This document shows, one piece after another, positions 58,079 to 64,000 of a DNA stretch of 64,000 nt. The stretch's first letter is position 1. Each line of letters opens with the position of its first letter. The DNA comes from JANNNF01 sp040385825 (lineage in GTDB: Bacteria; Pseudomonadota; Alphaproteobacteria; Rhodobacterales; Rhodobacteraceae), in contig JAZKGQ010000002.1 of NCBI GenBank assembly GCA_040385825.1, positions 282,870-346,869 on the forward strand, in the 5' to 3' direction. The notes under the pieces were generated by a model, which did no database searches, was not told the origin of the DNA, and saw nothing but the letters and a program-made list of their open reading frames with translations. Position numbers and translations under genes: made by a program.

Positions 58079-60487
58079 ATGTTGGACCTGCCCTTGACCG
58101 ATCTGAGCCTGACCCCGAACGTCCTGCGATCCGATATCCTTCGGCATCTGACTTTTACCCTTGGCAAGGATGCCCCGAACGCCAGCCGCTATGACTGGCG
58201 CATGGCGCTGTCTTTTGCCATCCGCGACCGGATTGTCGAACCGTGGTTCGCCTCGACCCGCAAGACCTGGGCGGAAGATCACAAGCGCGTGTATTATCTG
58301 TCGATGGAATTCCTGATCGGCCGTATCCTTGAGGATGCGACGATCAACCTGGGTCTGTATGACGCCTGCGAGGCCACGATGGCCGAGTTCGGGCAGGATT
58401 TTCGCAGCCTCATCGAAGATGAACCCGACGCCGCCCTTGGCAATGGCGGGCTTGGCCGTCTGGCGGCCTGCTTCATGGAATCGATGGCGACCATCGGCTG
58501 CCCGGCTTACGGCTACGGCATCCGCTATGAACACGGGCTGTTCCGCCAGCGGTTCGAGGCGGGCCGGCAGGTGGAAACCCCCGAAGACTGGCTGAGCCAG
58601 CGCCACCCTTGGGAGTTCGAGCGCCCCGAGGCCGCCTACACCATCGGCTTCAAGGGCGAGGTGGTCACGAAAGACGGCAAGGAAATCTGGCTGCCGGGCG
58701 AAACCGTGCTGGCCGAGGCTTACGATACGCCCGTGGTCGGCTGGCAGGGCAAATGGGCCAACACGCTGCGGCTGTGGGGGGCCAAGCCCACCACGATGTT
58801 CGATCTGGAACGCTTCAACCGGGGCGATTACACGGCGGCGGCAGAACCCGAGACGCTGGCACGCACGCTATCCCGCGTGCTGTACCCCGACGACACCACC
58901 TATCAGGGCAAGGAGCTGCGCCTGAAGCAGGAGTTTTTCCTGACCTCTGCCGCGCTGCAAGACATCCTGCGCCGCTATACCGCCCGCCATTCCGACATGG
59001 CGGCGCTGCCCAAACACGTCGCCATCCAGATGAACGACACCCATCCGGCGATTGCGGGGCCAGAGCTGATCCGCCTGCTGATGGACAATCACGCCATGCC
59101 CTTTGCGCAGGCGCTGGAAACCGCACAGGCCTGCCTTGGCTATACCAACCACACCCTGCTGCCCGAGGCGCTGGAACGGTGGGCGACCTTCACCTTCGGC
59201 AACGTGCTGCCGCGCCACATGCAGATCATCGAGCGCATCGATGCGTGGCATAAGGACGAATACCATTCGCGCCCGCATTACATCGGCATCGTCAAGCACC
59301 ACGAGGTGCGGATGGGCGAACTGGCCTTCATCATGGCGCACAAGGTGAACGGCGTGTCGGCGCTGCATTCCGACCTTGTGAAGAAGAACCTCTTTCCCGA
59401 ACTGCACAAGCTGCACCCCGACCGGATCATCAACCAGACCAATGGCGTGACCCCGCGGCGCTGGCTGAAGATGGCCAACAAACCGCTGGCCGGCCTGATC
59501 ACCGAGGCGATCGGCACCGGCTGGGAAGATGACCTGGACCGTCTGAAGGGACTGGAAAAGGTCAGCACCGATGCGGCGTTTCTGGCCAGGTTCGATGCGG
59601 CCAAGCGCGCCAACAAGGTGCAGCTTGCCGCCTGGATCAAGGATCATTGCGGCGTCATGGTCAGCCCCGATGCGCTGTACGACGTGCAGATCAAGCGGAT
59701 TCACGAATACAAACGCCAGCTTTTGAACATCCTTGAGGTGATCGCCCATTGGAAGGCCATCCGCGCCAACCCGACGGGCAACTGGGTGCCGCGCGTGCGG
59801 ATTTTCGGCGGCAAGGCGGCACCGGGCTATGCGGTGGCCAAGGAAATCATCCGTCTTGTCAATGATGTGGCGACCGTCATCAATGCGGACCCGCTGGTGG
59901 GCGACAAGCTGAAGGTGGTCTACCCGGCCAATTACAACGTCAGCATGGCCGAACGGCTGATCCCGGCCTCGGACCTGTCGGAACAGATTTCGACGGCGGG
60001 CAAAGAGGCATCCGGCACCGGCAACATGAAGTTCATGATGAACGGCGCGCCGACCATCGGCACGCTGGACGGGGCCAACGTCGAGATCCTGGCTGAGGTG
60101 GGGGCCGAGAACTTCTTCCTGTTCGGCCTGACCGCCGAGGAAGTGATCAAGCGCCGCGAAGACCCCGACCAGTCGCGCAAGGCGATCGAGGCCAGCCAAA
60201 CCTTGCAAGATGTGTTGCAGATGATCGCCGAAGGCCGCTTCAGCCCCGACGAACCCGAACGCTATCACGGGCTGGTCCACCGGGTCTGGCACCACGATTA
60301 CTTCCTCGTGGCGGCGGATTTCGACACCTATCATGCGGCGCAGAAACAGGTCGATATTGCCTATGCGGATCGGCAGAAGTGGCTGACAATGGCCACACTG
60401 AACACCGCACGGTCGGGATTCTTCTCCTCGGACCGCACCATCCGCAGCTATATGGATCAGATCTGGGACGTGACTTCTGCCCTGTGA
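58079..60487 (+). CDS. glgP: Glycogen phosphorylase
   Basis: This 802-residue GT35 enzyme releases glucose 1-phosphate from glycogen. The pyridoxal-phosphate motif EASGTGNMKFMMNGAPTIG near residue 640 holds the PLP lysine. YYLSMEFLIGR near 62 and ALGNGGLGRLAACFMESMA near 118 are also conserved. The ATG at 58079 is chosen because conserved sequence starts soon after it; in-frame starts at 58040 (ATG) and 58028 (TTG) exist. It is first in glgP-glgB-glgC. Confidence 0.95.
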   Translation: MLDLPLTDLSLTPNVLRSDILRHLTFTLGKDAPNASRYDWRMALSFAIRDRIVEPWFASTRKTWAEDHKRVYYLSMEFLIGRILEDATINLGLYDACEATMAEFGQDFRSLIEDEPDAALGNGGLGRLAACFMESMATIGCPAYGYGIRYEHGLFRQRFEAGRQVETPEDWLSQRHPWEFERPEAAYTIGFKGEVVTKDGKEIWLPGETVLAEAYDTPVVGWQGKWANTLRLWGAKPTTMFDLERFNRGDYTAAAEPETLARTLSRVLYPDDTTYQGKELRLKQEFFLTSAALQDILRRYTARHSDMAALPKHVAIQMNDTHPAIAGPELIRLLMDNHAMPFAQALETAQACLGYTNHTLLPEALERWATFTFGNVLPRHMQIIERIDAWHKDEYHSRPHYIGIVKHHEVRMGELAFIMAHKVNGVSALHSDLVKKNLFPELHKLHPDRIINQTNGVTPRRWLKMANKPLAGLITEAIGTGWEDDLDRLKGLEKVSTDAAFLARFDAAKRANKVQLAAWIKDHCGVMVSPDALYDVQIKRIHEYKRQLLNILEVIAHWKAIRANPTGNWVPRVRIFGGKAAPGYAVAKEIIRLVNDVATVINADPLVGDKLKVVYPANYNVSMAERLIPASDLSEQISTAGKEASGTGNMKFMMNGAPTIGTLDGANVEILAEVGAENFFLFGLTAEEVIKRREDPDQSRKAIEASQTLQDVLQMIAEGRFSPDEPERYHGLVHRVWHHDYFLVAADFDTYHAAQKQVDIAYADRQKWLTMATLNTARSGFFSSDRTIRSYMDQIWDVTSAL

Positions 60488-60513
60488 GGGGCGCACCTTG
60501 GGAGGGGGGCACC

Positions 60514-62700
60514 ATGACGCAAGGTTTGATCGACGATGGCGCGGCACATGCCATTGCAGAGGGGCGGCATGGTGATCCGTTTTCCGTGCTGGGCCTGCAC
60601 AAGCGCGAGGCCGGCTGGGTCGTGACGGCCTTTGTGCCGGGCGCTGACCGGCTCTGGGTGCTGACCGGCAAGGCAGGCAAGGCGCTGGACGCCCTGCCTG
60701 TCACCAATGCGCCGGGCCTGTTCACCTGCGCCCTGCCGCGCAAATCCGACTACCGCCTGCGTGCCGAAGGGCATGGGGCGGTGTGGGAATTCGACGATCC
60801 GTTCAGCTTTGGCCCGGTGTTGGGCGAGATGGACGAGTACCTTCTGGGCGAGGGCACCTTGCAGCGGCTGTGGAAGGTGCTTGGCGCGCATGTGATGGTG
60901 CATGAAGGTGTCGCAGGCGTGCATTTCGCGGTCTGGGCCCCCAATGCCGAACGCGTGTCGGTGGTGGGCGATTTCAACATCTGGGACGGTCGCCGCCACC
61001 CGATGCGGCGGCGCGGGGCGACGGGCGTGTGGGAAACCTTCGTGCCGGGGCTGGCGGAAGGGGCCACGTATAAGTACGAAATCCGCGGGCAGGGCGGGCA
61101 TCTGCTGCCGCTCAAGGCCGATCCGGTGGGGTTCGGGTCGGAACATCCGCCTGCGAATGCGTCGGTCGTGCGCAAGATCTCGGGCGACTGGACCGATGGC
61201 GCGTGGATGACCACGCGGGGCGCGCATCAGAACATCGACGCGCCGATTTCCGTCTACGAGGTGCATCTGGCGTCGTGGCGCAGGGCACCGGGCGACCGGA
61301 TGCTCAGTTACCGCGAACTGGCGGAACAGCTGGTGGGCTATGTGGCCGAGATGGGCTTTACCCATATCGAACTGATGCCGATTTCCGAATACCCCTTTGA
61401 CGGGTCCTGGGGCTATCAGCCCGTCGGCCTGTTTGCCCCCACCATCCGCCACGGCACGCCCGATGAATTCCGCGCCTTCATGGATGCCGCGCACAAGGCC
61501 GGGATCGGTGTGTTGCTGGACTGGGTGCCGGGGCATTTCCCGACCGACGCGCATGGGTTGGGGCGGTTCGACGGCAGCGCCCTGTACGAACATCAGGACC
61601 CGCGCGAAGGCTTTCATCAGGACTGGAACACCCTGATCTTCAACTATGGCCGGGTCGAGGTGCAGAACTATCTTGTGTCCAACGCGTTGTACTGGCTGGA
61701 GGAATACCACCTGGACGGGCTGCGGGTCGATGCGGTGGCGTCCATGCTCTACCGCGATTATTCGCGGTCCGAAGGGCAATGGGTGCCCAACAAGGACGGC
61801 GGGCGCGAGAATTACGAGGCCATCAGCGTTCTGCAAAAGATGAACGTTACGGCTTACGGCGAATGCAAGGGCGTGATGACGGTGGCCGAGGAAAGCACGG
61901 CCTTTCCGGGTGTGTCGCGGCCTGTCAACCACGGCGGCCTCGGGTTTGGCTTCAAGTGGAACATGGGGTGGATGAACGACACCCTGACCTACATGCAGAA
62001 AGACCCGATCTACCGCCGCCATCATCACCACATGATGACCTTCGGGCTGCATTATGCCTGGTCGGAAAACTACATCCTGCCGATCAGCCATGACGAGGTG
62101 GTGCATGGCAAGGGGTCGATGCTGACCAAGATGCCGGGGGATGGGGCGCAGAAGTTTGCCAACCTGCGGGCCTATTACGGGTTCATGTGGGCGCATCCGG
62201 GCAAGAAGCTGCTGTTCATGGGCTGCGAATTTGCCCAAGGCGCCGAATGGAACCACAACCAGTCGCTCGACTGGCATCAGTTGGACGTGGCCGAACACAA
62301 GGGCGTGCAATCGCTGGTGCGCGATCTGAACGCCGTCTACCGCGACACGCCCGCGCTGCATGTGAACGACACCCGGCCCGAGGGATTCCAGTGGCTGGAA
62401 TCCAACGATGCCGAGGCAAGCGTCTATGCCTGGGTCCGCAAGGGGGCGGCAACCGACCCGCTGGTGGTGGCGCTGGTCAACATGACTCCGGTCGAACGGA
62501 GTTACCGGGTCGGCCTGCCCGCGTCGGGCCATTGGGACGAGATTCTGAACACGGATGCCGCGGTTTACGGAGGAGGAAACCGGGGCAATCTGGGGGGGGT
62601 GACGGCGGAAGCCGTGCCCTTCCACGGCCAGCCGCAATCGGCGCTGGTCACGCTGCCGCCACTGGCGGCGGTGTATTTCCGGCAGGCGGCAAAGGCATAA
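60514..62700 (+). CDS. glgB: 1,4-alpha-glucan branching enzyme
   Basis: This 728-residue GH13 enzyme adds alpha-1,6 branches. The N-terminal carbohydrate-binding part (about 1-230, FAVWAPNAERVSVVGDFNIWDGR) is followed by the catalytic barrel: YHLDGLRVDAVASMLYRDY (nucleophile Asp near 410), VAEESTAFPGVSRP (acid/base Glu) and ILPISHDEVVHGKGSM near 530. GGGAGGGGGG precedes the ATG, 26 bp after glgP. Confidence 0.96.
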   Translation: MTQGLIDDGAAHAIAEGRHGDPFSVLGLHKREAGWVVTAFVPGADRLWVLTGKAGKALDALPVTNAPGLFTCALPRKSDYRLRAEGHGAVWEFDDPFSFGPVLGEMDEYLLGEGTLQRLWKVLGAHVMVHEGVAGVHFAVWAPNAERVSVVGDFNIWDGRRHPMRRRGATGVWETFVPGLAEGATYKYEIRGQGGHLLPLKADPVGFGSEHPPANASVVRKISGDWTDGAWMTTRGAHQNIDAPISVYEVHLASWRRAPGDRMLSYRELAEQLVGYVAEMGFTHIELMPISEYPFDGSWGYQPVGLFAPTIRHGTPDEFRAFMDAAHKAGIGVLLDWVPGHFPTDAHGLGRFDGSALYEHQDPREGFHQDWNTLIFNYGRVEVQNYLVSNALYWLEEYHLDGLRVDAVASMLYRDYSRSEGQWVPNKDGGRENYEAISVLQKMNVTAYGECKGVMTVAEESTAFPGVSRPVNHGGLGFGFKWNMGWMNDTLTYMQKDPIYRRHHHHMMTFGLHYAWSENYILPISHDEVVHGKGSMLTKMPGDGAQKFANLRAYYGFMWAHPGKKLLFMGCEFAQGAEWNHNQSLDWHQLDVAEHKGVQSLVRDLNAVYRDTPALHVNDTRPEGFQWLESNDAEASVYAWVRKGAATDPLVVALVNMTPVERSYRVGLPASGHWDEILNTDAAVYGGGNRGNLGGVTAEAVPFHGQPQSALVTLPPLAAVYFRQAAKA

Positions 62701-62738
62701 GACAACCGCCGCAAAGCGGCACCAAGGGAGGGGACATC

Positions 62739-64000
62739 ATGAAACCAAAACCGAATGCACGGCTGTCGTCACAGGCCATGGCCTTTGTGCTGGCGGGCGG
62801 GCGGGGCAGCCGTCTGAAGGAATTGACCGACCGGCGGGCCAAGCCTGCCGTCTATTTCGGCGGCAAGACCCGGATCATCGACTTTGCGCTGTCGAACGCG
62901 CTGAACTCGGGCATCCGCAAGATGGCGATTGCGACGCAGTACAAGGCGCACAGCCTGATCCGCCACATGCAGCGGGGCTGGGGGTTCTTCCGGGCAGAAC
63001 GCAACGAATATCTGGACATCCTGCCCGCCTCGCAGCGGGTGGACGAAAACAAATGGTATCTGGGCACCGCCGATGCCGTGACGCAAAACATCGACATCGT
63101 TGATTCCTACGGGATCAAATATGTGGTCATTCTGGCCGGCGACCATATCTACAAGATGGATTACGAGATCATGCTGCAACAGCATGTCGAATCCGGCGCC
63201 GATGTGACCATCGGCTGTCTGACCGTGCCCCGGATGGAGGCTGTGGCCTTTGGCGTGATGCATGTCGACAAGGACATGCGCATCACCCAGTTTCTGGAAA
63301 AGCCGAAAGATCCGCCCTCCATCCCCGGCGACCCGGACAACGCCTTGGCCTCGATGGGGATTTACGTCTTCAACTGGGACATGCTGCGCGACCTGCTGAT
63401 CACCGATGCCGATGACCCCAATTCCAGCCATGATTTCGGCAATGACATCATCCCGCAGATCGTGAAGAACGGCAAAGCGGTGGCGCATAAATTCGCCGAC
63501 AGCTGTGTGACCAGCGGGCTGGAGGAAGAACCCTACTGGCGCGATGTGGGCACGATCGATGCGTTCTGGCAGGCGAATATCGACCTGACGGATTTCGTGC
63601 CGAAGCTGGATCTGTACGACAATGCCTGGCCGATCTGGACCTATGCCGAAATCGTGCCGCCCGCCAAGTTTATCCACAACGACGGCAAGCGGCGGGGGTC
63701 GGCGGTCAGCTCGCTGGTGTCGGGCGATTGCATCGTGTCGGGGTCAGAGGTCAGCAACAGCCTGCTGTTCACCGGCTGCCGGACCCATTCCTATGCCAAT
63801 CTGGAATATGTGGTGGCCCTGCCGCAGGTGATCGTCAATCGCAAGGCCGAGCTGAAGAACTGCGTGATCGACCGCGGCGTGATCATCCCCGAGGGTCTGG
63901 TGGTGGGAAAAGACCCCGAGATGGACGAAAAGTGGTTCCGCCGGACGGAAAGCGGTATCGTGTTGATTACGCAAGATATGCTGGACGTGAGGGCGCGGGC
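62739..64000 (+). CDS. glgC: Glucose-1-phosphate adenylyltransferase (3' end outside window)
   Basis: This enzyme makes ADP-glucose for glycogen. 420 residues are visible and only the last few are missing, as the family is about 420-430 long. MAFVLAGGRGSRLKELTDRRAKPAVYFGG near residue 14 is the nucleotide and effector site, and VVILAGDHIYKMDYE near 130 the catalytic region. SGLEEEPYWRDVGTIDAF near 256 is also conserved. AAGGGAGGGG precedes the ATG. It follows glgB by 38 bp. Confidence 0.96.
   Translation, partial: MKPKPNARLSSQAMAFVLAGGRGSRLKELTDRRAKPAVYFGGKTRIIDFALSNALNSGIRKMAIATQYKAHSLIRHMQRGWGFFRAERNEYLDILPASQRVDENKWYLGTADAVTQNIDIVDSYGIKYVVILAGDHIYKMDYEIMLQQHVESGADVTIGCLTVPRMEAVAFGVMHVDKDMRITQFLEKPKDPPSIPGDPDNALASMGIYVFNWDMLRDLLITDADDPNSSHDFGNDIIPQIVKNGKAVAHKFADSCVTSGLEEEPYWRDVGTIDAFWQANIDLTDFVPKLDLYDNAWPIWTYAEIVPPAKFIHNDGKRRGSAVSSLVSGDCIVSGSEVSNSLLFTGCRTHSYANLEYVVALPQVIVNRKAELKNCVIDRGVIIPEGLVVGKDPEMDEKWFRRTESGIVLITQDMLDVRAR

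Overview
The window is high-GC DNA from an alphaproteobacterium, most likely of the Rhodobacteraceae/Paracoccaceae. The evidence is the gene content and order: lptF-lptG-lptD-surA-pdxA-rsmA divergent from pepA-holC, prfA-prmC followed by a DUF4167 gene, a class II DAHP synthase, an RTX protein with a C-terminal Hint domain, PAS_5 and DUF1499 proteins, and GlxA-type and RpiR-type regulators. Nearly every base is in a gene. I saw no rRNA, tRNA, insertion sequence, prophage or CRISPR array. Both ends cut a gene: the RTX/Hint gene at the left and glgC at the right.

Layout. 1-4.2 kb: a giant RTX-repeat/Hint exoprotein gene facing a MobA-like nucleotidyltransferase gene. 4.2-12.8 kb (minus): a branched-chain-amino-acid-type ABC transporter (substrate-binding protein, livG, livF, livH, livM), then a translationally coupled glycosyltransferase-like gene and a dimethylglycine/sarcosine dehydrogenase-like flavoprotein. 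13.1-19.9 kb: an exported sugar dehydrogenase, a GlxA-type regulator, class II DAHP synthase, a PAS protein, and yicC-gmk-gamma carbonic anhydrase. 19.9-27.6 kb: a myo-inositol catabolism locus (Gfo/Idh/MocA dehydrogenase divergent from iolR, then iolC-DUF2090, iolD, iolE, iolB), with two GGAA-N6-TTCC-type operator sites. 27.5-36.8 kb: an unknown protein, a PhoR-like kinase without pst/phoB beside it, a nucleoside hydrolase, a DUF1624 membrane protein, an iron-binding protein, a small RTX protein, mazG, an M20 amidohydrolase, an agmatinase and a DUF1499 protein. 36.9-40.1 kb: prfA-prmC and a DUF4167 protein. 40.1-49.8 kb: the LPS-export and outer-membrane biogenesis block, and pepA-holC. 49.9-57.5 kb: an aspartic protease, MarC, an ABC-F protein, ndk, a second large RTX protein, a TfoX-C protein and a possible 48-residue protein. 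58-64 kb: the glycogen genes glgP-glgB-glgC.

The least-explained feature is between the genes. At least seven intergenic spots carry variants of one short element: a C-rich run, GATATTT, about ten bases, then an ATGA-type end, usually next to a G/C hairpin. One copy supplies the apparent start codon of rsmA, one lies against the ribosome-binding site of iolB, and one is split by about 100 bp of three perfect palindromes. Three separate secreted RTX proteins, the iol operator pair and the pepA leader hairpins are also worth attention.
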